Shown piece by piece: positions 19,831 to 32,765 of a stretch of 64,000 bases of DNA. The translations under genes were made by a program, and so were the position numbers. The stretch spans positions 124,001 through 188,000 of the forward strand of contig NC_084607.1 in NCBI RefSeq assembly GCF_033807715.1. The letters are read 5' to 3'. The first letter of the stretch is position 1. Every line of letters begins with the position of its first letter. Below the pieces are notes generated by a model. The model did not search any database. It was given only the letters and a program-made list of their open reading frames with translations, and was not told the DNA's origin. The DNA is from Cololabis saira. Lineage: Eukaryota > Chordata > Actinopteri > Beloniformes > Belonidae.

Positions 19831-22800
19831 GAAACCTGGACCACATTACACCAGGAAACTGGACCACATTACACCAGGAAACTGGACCATATTACACCAG
19901 GAAACTGGACCAGATTACACCAGGAAATTGGACCACATTACACCAGGAAACTGGACCAGGAAACTGAACCATATTACACCAGGAAACTGGACCATATCAC
20001 ACCAGGAAACTGGACCACATTACACCAGGAAACTGGACCATATTACACCAGGAAACTGAACCATATTACACCAGGAAACTGGACCATATCACACCAGGAA
20101 ACTGGACCATATCACACCAGGAAACTGGACCACATTACACCAGGAAACTGGACCATATTACACCAGGAAACTGGACCATATTACACCAGGAAACTGGACC
20201 ATATCACACCAGGAAACTGGACCACATTACACCAGGAAACTGGACCATATTACACCAGGAAACTGGACCATATTACACCAGGAAACTGGACCATATCACA
20301 CCAGGAAACTGGACCATATTACACCAGGAAACTGGACCACATTACACCAGGAAACTGGACCATATTACACCAGGAAACTGGACCATATTACACCAGGAAA
20401 CTGGACCATATTACACCAGGAAACTGGACCATATTACACCAGGAAACTAGACCATATTACACCAGGAAACTGGACCATATTGCACCAGGAAACTGGACCA
20501 CATTACACCAGGAAACTGGACCATATTACACCAGGAAACTGGACCATATTACACCAGGAAACTGGACCATATTACACCAGGAAACTGGACCATATTACAC
20601 CAGGAAAATAGACCACATTACACCAGGAAACTGGACCACATTACACCAGGAAACTGGACCATATTACACCAGGAAACTGGACCATATTACACCAGGAAAC
20701 TGGACCATATTACACCAGGAAACTGGACCATATTACACCAGGAAATTGGACCACATTACACCAGGAAACTGGACCAGGAAACTGAACCATATTACACCAG
20801 GAAACTGGACCATATCACACCAGGAAACTGGACCACATTACACCAGGAAACTGGACCATATTACACCAGGAAACTGAACCATATTACACCAGGAAACTGG
20901 ACCATATTACACCAGGAAACTGGACCATATTACACCAGGAAACTGGACCATATTACACCAGGAAACTGGACCATATTACACCAGGAAACTGGACCATATC
21001 ACACCAGGAAACTGGACCACATTACACCAGGAAACTGGACCATATTACACCAGGAAACTGGACCATATTACACCAGGAAACTGGACCATATTACACCAGG
21101 AAACTGGACCATATTACACCAGGAAACTGGACCATATCACACCAGGAAACTGGACCACATTACACCAGGAAACTGGACCATATTACACCAGGAAACTGGA
21201 CCATATTACACCAGGAAACTGGACCATATCACACCAGGAAACTGGACCACATTACACCAGGAAACTGGACCATATTACACCAGGAAACTGGACCATATTA
21301 CACCAGGAAACTGGACCATATCACACCAGGAAACTGGACCATATTACACCAGGAAACTGGACCATATTACACCAGGAAACTGGACCATATTACACCAGGA
21401 AACTGGACCAGGAAACTGGACCATATTACACCAGGAAACTGGACCAGGAAACTGGACCATATTACAGCAGGAAACTGGACCATATTACACCAGGAAACTG
21501 GACCATATTACACCAGGAAACTGGACCATATTACACCAGGAAACTGGACCACATTACACCACGAAACTGGACCATATTACACCAGGAAACTGGACCATAT
21601 TACACCAGGAAACTGGACCATATTACACCAGGAAACTGGACCATATTACACCAGGAAACTGGACCACATTACACCAGGAAACTGGACCACATTACACCAC
21701 GAAACTGGACCATATTACACCAGGAAACTGGACCATATTACACCAGGAAACTGGACCACATTACACCAGGAAACTGGACCATATTACACCAGGAAACTGG
21801 ACCACATTACACCACGAAACTGGACCATATTACACCAGGAAACTGGACCATATTACACCAGGAAACTGGACCACATTACACCAGGAAACTGGACCATATT
21901 ACACCAGGAAACTGGACCACATTACACCAGGAAACTGGACCACATTACACCACGAAACTGGACCATATTACACCAGGAAACTGGACCATATTACACCAGG
22001 AAACTGGACCATATTACACCAGGAAACTGGACCATATTACACCAGGAAACTGGACCATATTACACCAGGAAACTAGACCATATTACACCAGGAAACTGGA
22101 CCATATTGCACCAGGAAACTGGACCACATTACACCAGGAAACTGGACCATATTACACCAGGAAACTGGACCATATTACACCAGGAAACTGGACCATATTA
22201 CACCAGGAAACTGGACCATATTACACCAGGAAAATAGACCACATTACACCAGGAAACTGGACCACATTACACCAGGAAACTGGACCATATTACACCAGGA
22301 AACTGGACCATATTACACCAGGAAACTGGACCATATTACACCAGGAAACTGGACCATATTACACCAGGAAATTGGACCACATTACACCAGGAAACTGGAC
22401 CAGGAAACTGAACCATATTACACCAGGAAACTGGACCATATCACACCAGGAAACTGGACCACATTACACCAGGAAACTGGACCATATTACACCAGGAAAC
22501 TGAACCATATTACACCAGGAAACTGGACCATATTACACCAGGAAACTGGACCATATTACACCAGGAAACTGGACCATATTACACCAGGAAACTGGACCAT
22601 ATTACACCAGGAAACTGGACCATATCACACCAGGAAACTGGACCACATTACACCAGGAAACTGGACCATATTACACCAGGAAACTGGACCATATTACACC
22701 AGGAAACTGGACCATATCACACCAGGAAACTGGACCACATTACACCAGGAAACTGGACCATATTACACCAGGAAACTGGACCATATTACACCAGGAAACT

Positions 22801-25800
22801 GGACCATATCACACCAGGAAACTGGACCATATTACACCAGGAAACTGGACCACATTACACCAGGAAACTGGACCATATTACACCAGGAAACTGGACCATA
22901 TTACACCAGGAAACTGGACCAGGAAACTGGACCATATTACACCAGGAAACTGGACCAGGAAACTGGACCATATTACAGCAGGAAACTGGACCATATTACA
23001 CCAGGAAACTGGACCACATTACACCAGGAAACTGGACCACATTACACCAGGAAACTGGACCACATTACACCAGGAAACTGGACCACATTACACCAGGAAA
23101 CTGGACCACATTACACCAGGAAACTGGACCATATTACACCAGGAAACTGGACCACATTACACCACGAAACTGGACCATATTACACCAGGAAACTGGACCA
23201 TATTACACCAGGAAACTGGACCATATTACACCAGGAAACTGGACCATATTACACCAGGAAACTGGACCACATTACACCAGGAAACTGGACCACATTACAC
23301 CACGAAACTGGACCATATTACACCAGGAAACTGGACCATATTACACCAGGAAACTGGACCACATTACACCAGGAAACTGGACCATATTACACCAGGAAAC
23401 TGGACCACATTACACCAGGAAACTGGACCATATTACACCAGGAAACTGGACCACATTACACCAGGAAACTGGACCATATTACACCAGGAAACTGGACCAT
23501 ATTACACCAGGAAACTGGACCATATTACACCAGGAAACTGGACCATATTACACCAGGAAACTGGACCATATTACACCAGGAATCTGGACCACATTACACC
23601 AGGAAACTGGACCACATTACACCAGGAAACTGGACCACATTACACCAGGAAACTGGACCATATTACACCAGGAAACTGGACCATATTACACCAGGAATCT
23701 GGACCACATTACACCAGGAATCTGGACCACATTACACCAGGAAACTGGACCACATTACACCAGGAAACTGGACCACATTACACCAGGAAACTGGACCACA
23801 TTACACCAGGAAACTGGACCACATTACACCAGGAAACTGGACCATATTACACCAGGAAACTGGACCACATTACACCAGGAAACTGGACCACATTACACCA
23901 GGAAACTGGACCACATTACACCAGGAAACTGGACCACATTACACCAGGAAACTGGACCACATTACACCAGGAAACTGGACCACATTACACCAGGAAACTG
24001 GACCACATTACACCAGGAAACTGGACCATATTACACCAGGAAACTGGACCACATTACACCAGGAAACTGGACCACATTACACCAGGAAACTGGACCATAT
24101 TACATCAGGAAACTGGACCATATTACACCAGGAAACTGGACCATATTACACCAGGAAACTGGACCACATTACACCAGGAAACTGGACCATATTACACCAG
24201 GAAACTGGACCATATTACACCAGGAAACTGGACCACATTACACCAGGAAACTGGACCATATTACACCAGGAAACTGGACCATATTACACCAGGAAACTGG
24301 ACCATATTACACCAGGAAACTGGACCATATTACACCAGGAAACTGGACCATATTACACCAGGAATCTGGACCACATTACACCAGGAAACTGGACCACATT
24401 ACACCAGGAAACTGGACCATATTACACCAGGAAACTGGACCACATTACACCAGGAAACTGGACCATATTACACCAGGAAACTGGACCACATTACACCAGG
24501 AAACTGGACCACATTACACCAGGAAACTGGACCACATTACACCAGGAAACTGGACCATATTACACCAGGAAACTGGACCATATTACACCAGGAAACTGGA
24601 CCACATTACACCAGGAAACTGGACCATATTACACCAGGAAACTGGACCATATTACACCAGGAAACTGGACCACATTACACCAGGAAACTGGACCATATTA
24701 CACCAGGAAACTGGACCATATTACACCAGGAAACTGGACCATATTACACCAGGAAACTGGACCATATTACACCAGGAAACTGGACCATATTACACCAGGA
24801 ATCTGGACCACATTACACCAGAAAACTGGACCACATTACACCAGGAAACTGGACCAGGAAACTGGACCATATTACACCAGGAAACTGGACCATATTACAC
24901 CAGGAAACTGGACCACATTACACCAGGAAACTGGACCATATTACACCAGGAAACTGGACCACATTACACCAGGAAACTGGACCATATTACACCAGGAAAC
25001 TGGACCATATTACACCAGGAAACTGGACCATATCACACCAGGAAACTGGACCACATTACACCAGGAAACTGGACCATATTACACCAGGAAACTGGACCAT
25101 ATTACACCAGGAAACTGGACCATATCACACCAGGAAACTGGACCACATTACACCAGGAAACTGGACCATATTACACCAGGAAACTGGACCATATTACACC
25201 AGGAAACTGGACCATATCACACCAGGAAACTGGACCATATTACACCAGGAAACTGGACCACATTACACCAGGAAACTGGACCATATTACACCAGGAAACT
25301 GGACCATATTACACCAGGAAACTGGACCAGGAAACTGGACCATATTACACCAGGAAACTGGACCAGGAAACTGGACCATATTACAGCAGGAAACTGGACC
25401 ATATTACACCAGGAAACTGGACCATATTACACCAGGAAACTGGACCATATTACACCAGGAAACTGGACCACATTACACCACGAAACTGGACCATATTACA
25501 CCAGGAAACTGGACCATATTACACCAGGAAACTGGACCATATTACACCAGGAAACTGGACCATATTACACCAGGAAACTGGACCACATTACACCAGGAAA
25601 CTGGACCACATTACACCACGAAACTGGACCATATTACACCAGGAAACTGGACCACATTACACCAGGAAACTGGACCACATTACACCAGGAAACTGGACCA
25701 CATTACACCAGGAAACTGGACCACATTACACCAGGAAACTGGACCACATTACACCAGGAAACTGGACCACATTACACCAGGAAACTGGACCACATTACAC

Positions 25801-28800
25801 CAGGAAACTGGACCATATTACACCAGGAAACTGGACCACATTACACCAGGAAACTGGACCACATTACACCAGGAAACTGGACCATATTACATCAGGAAAC
25901 TGGACCATATTACACCAGGAAACTGGACCATATTACACCAGGAAACTGGACCACATTACACCAGGAAACTGGACCATATTACACCAGGAAACTGGACCAT
26001 ATTACACCAGGAAACTGGACCACATTACACCAGGAAACTGGACCATATTACACCAGGAAACTGGACCATATTACACCAGGAAACTGGACCATATTACACC
26101 AGGAAACTGGACCATATTACACCAGGAAACTGGACCATATTACACCAGGAATCTGGACCACATTACACCAGGAAACTGGACCACATTACACCAGGAAACT
26201 GGACCATATTACACCAGGAAACTGGACCACATTACACCAGGAAACTGGACCATATTACACCAGGAAACTGGACCACATTACACCAGGAAACTGGACCACA
26301 TTACACCAGGAAACTGGACCACATTACACCAGGAAACTGGACCATATTACACCAGGAAACTGGACCATATTACACCAGGAAACTGGACCACATTACACCA
26401 GGAAACTGGACCATATTACACCAGGAAACTGGACCATATTACACCAGGAAACTGGACCACATTACACCAGGAAACTGGACCATATTACACCAGGAAACTG
26501 GACCATATTACACCAGGAAACTGGACCATATTACACCAGGAAACTGGACCATATTACACCAGGAAACTGGACCATATTACACCAGGAATCTGGACCACAT
26601 TACACCAGAAAACTGGACCACATTACACCAGGAAACTGGACCAGGAAACTGGACCATATTACACCAGGAAACTGGACCATATTACACCAGGAAACTGGAC
26701 CACATTACACCAGGAAACTGGACCATATTACACCAGGAAACTGGACCACATTACACCAGGAAACTGGACCATATTACACCAGGAAACTGGACCATATTAC
26801 ACCAGGAAACTGGACCATATCACACCAGGAAACTGGACCACATTACACCAGGAAACTGGACCATATTACACCAGGAAACTGGACCACATTACACCAGGAA
26901 ACTGGACCATATTACACCAGGAAACTGGACCATATTACACCAGGAAACTGGACCATATCACACCAGGAAACTGGACCATATTACACCAGGAAACTGGACC
27001 ACATTACACCAGGAAACTGGACCATATTACACCAGGAAACTGGACCATATTACACCAGGAAACTGGACCAGGAAACTGGACCATATTACACCAGGAAACT
27101 GGACCAGGAAACTGGACCATATTACAGCAGGAAACTGGACCATATTACACCAGGAAACTGGACCATATTACACCAGGAAACTGGACCATATTACACCAGG
27201 AAACTGGACCACATTACACCACGAAACTGGACCATATTACACCAGGAAACTGGACCATATTACACCAGGAAACTGGACCATATTACACCAGGAAACTGGA
27301 CCATATTACACCAGGAAACTGGACCACATTACACCAGGAAACTGGACCACATTACACCACGAAACTGGACCATATTACACCAGGAAACTGGACCATATTA
27401 CACCAGGAAACTGGACCATATTACACCAGGAAACTGGACCATATTACACCAGGAAACTGGACCATATTACACCAGGAAACTGGACCATATTACACCAGGA
27501 AACTGGACCACATTACACCAGGAAACTGGACCATATTACACCAGGAAACTGGACCACATTACACCAGGAAACTGGACCATATTACACCAGGAAACTGGAC
27601 CATATTACACCAGGAAACTGGACCATATTACACCAGGAAACTGGACCATATTACACCAGGAAACTGGACCATATTACACCAGGAATCTGGACCACATTAC
27701 ACCAGGAAACTGGACCACATTACACCAGGAAACTGGACCACATTACACCAGGAAACTGGACCATATTACACCAGGAAACTGGACCATATTACACCAGGAA
27801 TCTGGACCACATTACACCAGGAATCTGGACCACATTACACCAGGAAACTGGACCACATTACACCAGGAAACTGGACCATATTACACCAGGAAACTGGACC
27901 ATATTACACCAGGAAACTGGATCATATTACACCAGGAAACTGGACCACATTACACCAGGAAACTGGACCACATTACACCAGGAAACTGGACCACATTACA
28001 CCAGGAAACTGGACCACATTACACCAGGAAACTGGACCACATTACACCAGGAAACTGGACCACATTACACCAGGAAACTGGACCACATTACACCAGGAAA
28101 CTGGACCATATTACACCAGGAAACTGGACCACATTACACCAGGAAACTGGACCACATTACACCAGGAAACTGGACCATATTACATCAGGAAACTGGACCA
28201 TATTACACCAGGAAACTGGACCATATTACACCAGGAAACTGGACCACATTACACCAGGAAACTGGACCATATTACACCAGGAAACTGGACCACATTACAC
28301 CAGGAAACTGGACCATATTACACCAGGAAACTGGACCATATTACACCAGGAAACTGGACCATATTACACAAGGAAACTGGACCATATTACACCAGGAAAC
28401 TGGACCATATTACACCAGGAATCTGGACCACATTACACCAGGAAACTGGACCACATTACACCAGGAAACTGGACCATATTACACCAGGAAACTGGACCAC
28501 ATTACACCAGGAAACTGGACCATATTACACCAGGAAACTGGACCACATTACACCAGGAAACTGGACCACATTACACCAGGAAACTGGACCACATTACACC
28601 AGGAAACTGGACCATATTACACCAGGAAACTGGACCATATTACACCAGGAAACTGGACCACATTACACCAGGAAACTGGACCACATTACACCAGGAAACT
28701 GGACCACATTACACCAGGAAACTGGACCACATTACACCAGGAAACTGGACCATATTACACCAGGAAACTGGACCATATTACACCAGGAAACTGGACCACA

Positions 28801-29276
28801 TTACACCAGGAAACTGGACCATATTACACCAGGAAACTGGACCATATTACACCAGGAAACTGGACCACATTACACCAGGAAACTGGACCATATTACACCA
28901 GGAAACTGGACCATATTACACCAGGAAACTGGACCATATTACACCAGGAAACTGGACCATATTACACCAGGAAACTGGACCATATTACACCAGGAATCTG
29001 GACCACATTACACCAGAAAACTGGACCACATTACACCAGGAAACTGGACCAGGAAACTGGACCATATTACACCAGGAAACTGGACCATATTACACCAGGA
29101 AACTGGACCACATTACACCAGGAAACTGGACCATATTACACCAGGAAACTGGACCACATTACACCAGGAAACTGGACCATATTACACCAGGAAACTGGAC
29201 CACATTACACCAGGAAACTGGACCACATTACACCAGGAAACTGGACCATATTACACCAGGAAACTGGACCATATTA
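19831..29276. repeat. Giant 23-bp minisatellite (about 9.4 kb, roughly 400 units)
   Basis: Unit is CCAGGAAACTGG followed by ACCATATTACA, 23 bp, with CACATTAC and CATATCAC variants and a 13-bp short form (ACCAGGAAACTGG twice in succession). Rare marker variants recur at fixed distances: CTAGACC at 20447/22073, AAAATAGACC at 20605/22231 and AAATTGG at 20743/22369 (all 1,626 bp apart); TACATCAGG at 24101/25888/28181; ACCAGAAAACTGG at 24821/26608/29016; TTACAGCAG at 21462/22973/25381/27122. This shows large higher-order duplications of whole blocks. CCAG-GAAA-CTGG can form a hairpin. Perfect units have no stop in any forward frame, so long frames here are not evidence of a gene. Confidence 0.98.
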
Positions 29277-29280
29277 ATTA

Positions 29281-29962
29281 CACCGGTCTGACTTCCAGTT
29301 AGTCAAAGGATAGAGTTTAAAATCTTACTGCTGGTCTACCAAGACCTGAATGGTCTTGGACCAAAATACATGCTGGATCTGTTAGTTCCCTATGAAGCTC
29401 CCAGACCCCTGAGCTTCATCTGGATCTGTTAGTTCCTATGAAGCTCCCAGACCCCTGAGGTTCATCTGGATCTGTTAGTTCCTATGAAGCTCCCAGACCC
29501 CTGAGCTTCATCTGGATCAGGTTAGTTCCTATGAAGCTCCCAGACCCCTGAGGTTCATCTGGATCTGTTAGTTCCTATGAAGCTCCCAGACCCCTGAGGT
29601 TCATCTGGATCTGTTAGTTCCTATGAAGCTCCCAGACCCCTGAGGTTCATCTGGATCTGGTTTGTTGTGGTTCCAGAACCAGAACCAAGCAAGGTGAGGC
29701 AGCGTTCAGTTATTCTGCTCCTCACCGGTGGAACAAACTTCCTGTAGACCTGAGGTGTGCTCCAACTGTCAGCTCCTTCAAATCAGGATAAAAAGATTTA
29801 CTTCTTTTCTTATCATTTTATTTATTATTTTACCTCCTTTTCTCATCATTTTATTTACTGTACAATTATGTCTTACTGCTTTTAATGTCGAGGTAAAGCA
29901 CCTTGAATCACATTGTGTTGAATTGTGCTATATAAATAAACTTGCCTTGCCTTGCCTTGCCT
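29281..29962 (+). pseudogene. L2-like LINE 3' end with internal minisatellite
   Basis: In one frame it gives LPVSQRIEFKILLLVYQDLN and GLGPKYMLDLLVPYEAPRPL, the C-terminal motif of L2/CR1-group ORF2 proteins; after a 46-bp array it resumes with FCSSPVEQ-like and WNKLPVDLR-like sequence in another frame. The 3' end (GCACCTTGAATCACATTG, GTGCTATATAAATAAACTTG, then CCTTG repeats) is the usual teleost L2 tail. 5'-truncated by or beside the 23-bp array, and dead. Confidence 0.75.
29375..29660. repeat. 46-bp minisatellite, about 6 copies
   Basis: GGATCTGTTAGTTCCTATG...CAGACCCCTGAGGTTCATCT, starts at 29375, 29422, 29468, 29514, 29561, 29607 and 29653 (46 or 47 bp). It amplifies the LINE's LDLLVPYEAPRPL coding segment. 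Confidence 0.93.
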
Positions 29963-30094
29963 AAAGCAGAGAAGAAGAACTCAGAGCAGATGGTCAGTGT
30001 GGATCAATAGAAGATCAGCCTGATGTCTGCAGGTTAGTGTCAACACAACTTTCACATCAGATTCATCTGAACACACAACTAAAACATGTCTGAC
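29963..30094. repeat. Intron block beside LRR exon 5
   Basis: Conserved donor-side intron (AAAGCAGAGAAGAAGAACTC), entered directly from the LINE tail. Confidence 0.7.
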
Positions 30095-30268
30095 CCCAGA
30101 GTGTCCAGGCTGCAGTCTGGACTCTCCAGAAATCCACACAGATGTTTCACTCCTGAATCCTTAAGCTTGTTCCCACTCAGGTCCAGATGTTTCAGATGGG
30201 AGGGGTTGGACTTCAGAGCTGGGCCCAGAGAAGAACAGCTGATCTCCGACAAACTGCACAGCTCCAAT
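30095..30268 (-). CDS. NLR-C-type leucine-rich-repeat exon (LRR exon 5 by coordinate)
   Basis: A 174-bp open exon; acceptor CTTTATTCAG; donor CTGGG|GTCAGACATG, phase 2. Encodes [43 protein letters not shown] and [12 protein letters not shown]. The last two exon bases are GG instead of AG, so the split codon at the junction becomes Gly rather than the usual Arg; exon 6 shares this change, pointing to a recent duplication of the pair. Exon 6 is only 1.2 kb away. Confidence 0.88.
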
Positions 30269-30494
30269 CTGAATAAAGAATAAAAGATGTGAGCTGAACC
30301 ACCAGGATGCAGGTTAAAACAGTCCAACAGAACCAGTGATAAAGATCTTCATCAATATTCATGACATCATGCTGCTGCTCCAATAAAGACGTAGTGACTT
30401 CAGCTCTTCAACTCTGCAGCTCCACCAGTGGATCCCTCCATAGAAACTTATGTTGTGCATCCAAATGATGTCAAGAGGAATTCTGGGACAAATG
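30269..30494. repeat. Intron block downstream (plus side) of LRR exon 5
   Basis: Matches 7173-7430 and 11564-11810 and ends at GAATTCTGGGACAAATGTAA. Confidence 0.7.
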
Positions 30495-30711
30495 TAATGG
30501 GGGGGGGGGCCCTCCCGGCGAGAGTGGAGAGCGGAGAGCGGAGAGTGGAGAGCGGAGAGCGGAGAGCGGGTGCGCTGCAGGCTCTAGAGCTACGGCGTAG
30601 CCTACTATCCACTCTCTTTGGATGGAGCGCTGACGGGAGGGGGAAGAGGGGGCAGGGCTTACAGGAGGTGCCACATTCAAATCTTGCTAGCTCTCCAAAA
30701 TCAAGGAATAC
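30495..30711. repeat. GC-rich insert with (GAGAGCG)n-type repeat
   Basis: Starts in an 11-bp G run followed by CCCTCCC, then about seven units of GGAGAGCG/GGAGAGTG (30522-30570), then GCTACGGCGTAGCC, a short relative of the GC palindrome found at 10.3, 35.7 and 41.2 kb. No gene. Confidence 0.65.
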
Positions 30712-31184
30712 CTTTAAGACAGACGTCAACATGCACGTACCAGGATTAGTTCAACCTGGCTTCACATAGCTGCACCTCCTCATCCTGGATCGTCTTCCTG
30801 CAGCGGAATCATCCAGGATGAACTCAGGAGGAGATGTCAAGCCTTTCTCACACATCCTGGACTTCTTCTTTCTACTTTCATGCAACAAACCTCCCAACCG
30901 TCCCAGAAAAACTACACCAAGATGATCAACCATGAAACTAATCGAACCGTGGAAAACATTTGAAAAAGCAGCAGAGAAAAGCAGCCGGAGATGAAATCTG
31001 GAATACAATATGTAATCCTGGATCAATCTGGGAACTTTATATTCAGTTGGTTTCTTAAAACACCTTAAGATCAAGATATAATTGACATTTTTCTGAATAG
31101 AATACTAATAAAAAATACATTTCTAGTATTACCTAGAGTATTCAAATGTATTTTCTTATTTCCCAGTTTATTCTAGTTTGTTCA
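30712..31184. repeat. Dispersed repeat fragment, second copy, plus AT-rich flank
   Basis: 30712-30905 repeats 19640-19830. After CCGTCCCAGAAA this copy continues AACTACACCAAG...CAACCATGAAACT where the other copy enters the 23-bp array. 30990-31184 is AT-rich and unclassified. Confidence 0.6.
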
Positions 31185-31450
31185 GATGTTTTATTCCAGG
31201 TTCAGACACATCTCTGGTTCTTCATTTGTTCCTGTCTGACACATTCAAATGTTTAGTTTTTATGTAATGAATCAGAAGAGGAACCTTAAGAAGCAAACAA
31301 ACTGTTAGCGGAATAAAGCAGAGAAGAAGAACTCAGAGCAGTCAGATGGTCAGTGTGGATCAGTAGAAGATCAGCCTGATGTCAGCAGGTTAGTGTCAAC
31401 ACAACTTTCACATCAGATTCATCTGAACACACAACTAAAACATGTCTGAC

Positions 31451-31621
31451 CCCAGAGTCTCCAGTCTGCAGTCTGGACTCTCCAGAAATCCACACAGATG
31501 TTTCACTCCTGAATCCTTAAGCTTGTTGTCACTCAGGTCCAGATGTTTCAGATGGGAGGGGTTGGACTTCAGAGCTGAGAGAGAAGAACAGCTGATCTCT
31601 GACAACCTGCAGTTCTCCAAT
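31451..31621 (-). CDS. NLR-C-type leucine-rich-repeat exon (LRR exon 6 by coordinate), one codon short
   Basis: 171 bp rather than 174: the run is [10 protein letters not shown] where the others have [11 protein letters not shown] or [11 protein letters not shown], an in-frame loss of one codon in the helix between the strand and the next repeat. Acceptor CTTTATTCAG and donor CTGGG|GTCAGACATG intact, phase 2. Encodes [39 protein letters not shown] and [12 protein letters not shown]. An LRR helix one residue shorter is tolerable, so the exon may still be used. Confidence 0.86.
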
Positions 31622-32268
31622 CTGAATAAAGAATAAAATATATGAGCTGAACCACCAGGATGCAGGTTAAAACAGTCCAACAGAACCAGTGAAAAAGATC
31701 TTCATCAATATTCATGACATCATGCTGCTGCTCCAATAAAGACGTAGTGACTTCAGCTCTTCAACTCTGCAGCTCCACCAGTGGATCCTTCCATACAAAC
31801 TCATGTTGTGCAACCAAATGATTCAATTTTCCACACAAACAAACATGTCAGGAGGAATTCTGGGACATTTGTATGAAGAGAAAATGAAGCATTTGTTTTA
31901 ATGTTAGAGACACAAAAAATGAAGAACTGATGTCTAATATTTCATGTAGTAAAACTCGTTTCAAGTTTTCAACAAGCAGATAAAATTGTTATTGTAACAT
32001 GTCGTGTTTGAATATCTCAGTCAGTACAAATGTTAGAATCTTAGTGTTTGCACAGAAACAGGGCTGGACTCGTTACCATGGAGATTTCTGGTCTGCAGCT
32101 AACCTGGTCTGGACCAGAACAACAAGCAGGACTTCTTCATCCTGCTGCTCCGTCTGATCAGTCAGCTGTCACTCTGATCAATCAGTCATTTCATCAATAC
32201 TTATTTATAATTTCTTTCCGTTTGTTGACATCATATTTATCTGAACACACAACTAAAACATGTCTGAC
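31622..32268. repeat. Intron between LRR exons 7 and 6
   Basis: No gene seen. Copies the exon-downstream block (as 11564-12050), then near 32215 (TTTCTTTCCGTTTGTTGACA) jumps directly to the donor-side block of exon 7. Confidence 0.7.
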
Positions 32269-32442
32269 CTCAGAGTCTCCAGTCTGCAGTCTGGACTCTC
32301 CAGAAATCCACACAGAAGTTTCACTCCTGAATCCTGTAGGTCGTTCCAGCTCAGGTCCAAATGTTTTAGATGGGAGGGGTTGGACTTCAGAGCTGGGCCC
32401 AGAAAAGAACAGCTGATCTCTGACAGACCACAGCTCTCCAAC
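32269..32442 (-). CDS. NLR-C-type leucine-rich-repeat exon (LRR exon 7 by coordinate)
   Basis: A 174-bp open exon; acceptor CTTTATTCAG, donor CTGAG|GTCAGACATG, phase 2. Encodes [43 protein letters not shown] and [12 protein letters not shown]. Only 146 bp separate it from exon 8, a far shorter intron than elsewhere in the array. Confidence 0.88.
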
Positions 32443-32588
32443 CTGAATAAAGACACCAGAGAAGAAGAACTCAGAGCAGTCAGATGGTCAGTGTGGATCA
32501 GTAGAAGATCAGCCTGATGTCTGCAGGTTAGTGTCAACCCAACTTTCACATCAGATTCATCTGAACACACAACTAAAACATGTCTGAC
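32443..32588. other. Very short intron between LRR exons 8 and 7
   Basis: 146 bp: conserved donor-side block (TCACATCAGATTCATCTG, GATCAGCCTGATGTCTGC) fused to the CTTTATTCAG acceptor of exon 7. A large internal piece present in the other introns is missing. Confidence 0.8.
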
Positions 32589-32765
32589 CTCAGAGTCTCC
32601 AGTCTGCAGTCTGGACTCTCCAGAAATCCACCCAGATGTTTCACTCCTGAATCATCCAGGTCGTAGTTGATACTCAGGTCCAGATGTTTCAGGTGGGATG
32701 GGTTGGACTTCAGAGCTGAGCCCAGAGAAGAACAGCTGATCTCTGACAGACCGCAGTCCTCCAAC
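32589..32765 (-). CDS. NLR-C-type leucine-rich-repeat exon (LRR exon 8, 5'-most in window), one codon long
   Basis: 177 bp: the [13 protein letters not shown] loop is one residue longer than the LDLSDNxLxDSG of its sisters. Acceptor TTTCTGTTCAG (different from the CTTTATTCAG of the others, and with different intron beyond it), donor CTGAG|GTCAGACATG, phase 2. Encodes [29 protein letters not shown] and [12 protein letters not shown]. The distinct upstream intron suggests this is the founder or first LRR exon, next to the NACHT-side exons, which are not found in the remaining 31 kb of the window. Confidence 0.87.

Noticed and set aside
19759..20877. 372-residue open frame with 23-residue repeats (TRKLDHITPGNW...)
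   Set aside because: It is the translation of the 23-bp minisatellite, which has no stops in any plus frame. Frame changes with 13-bp short units, and it ends at the first CTGAACC variant that reads TGA. No promoter or splice evidence.
19831..29276. CRISPR-like array
   Set aside because: Repeats are contiguous 23-mers with no unique spacers, in a vertebrate genome with no cas genes.
30428..30769. 113-residue frame with RVESGERR repeats
   Set aside because: Translation of the GGAGAGCG tandem repeat and adjacent transposon remnant.
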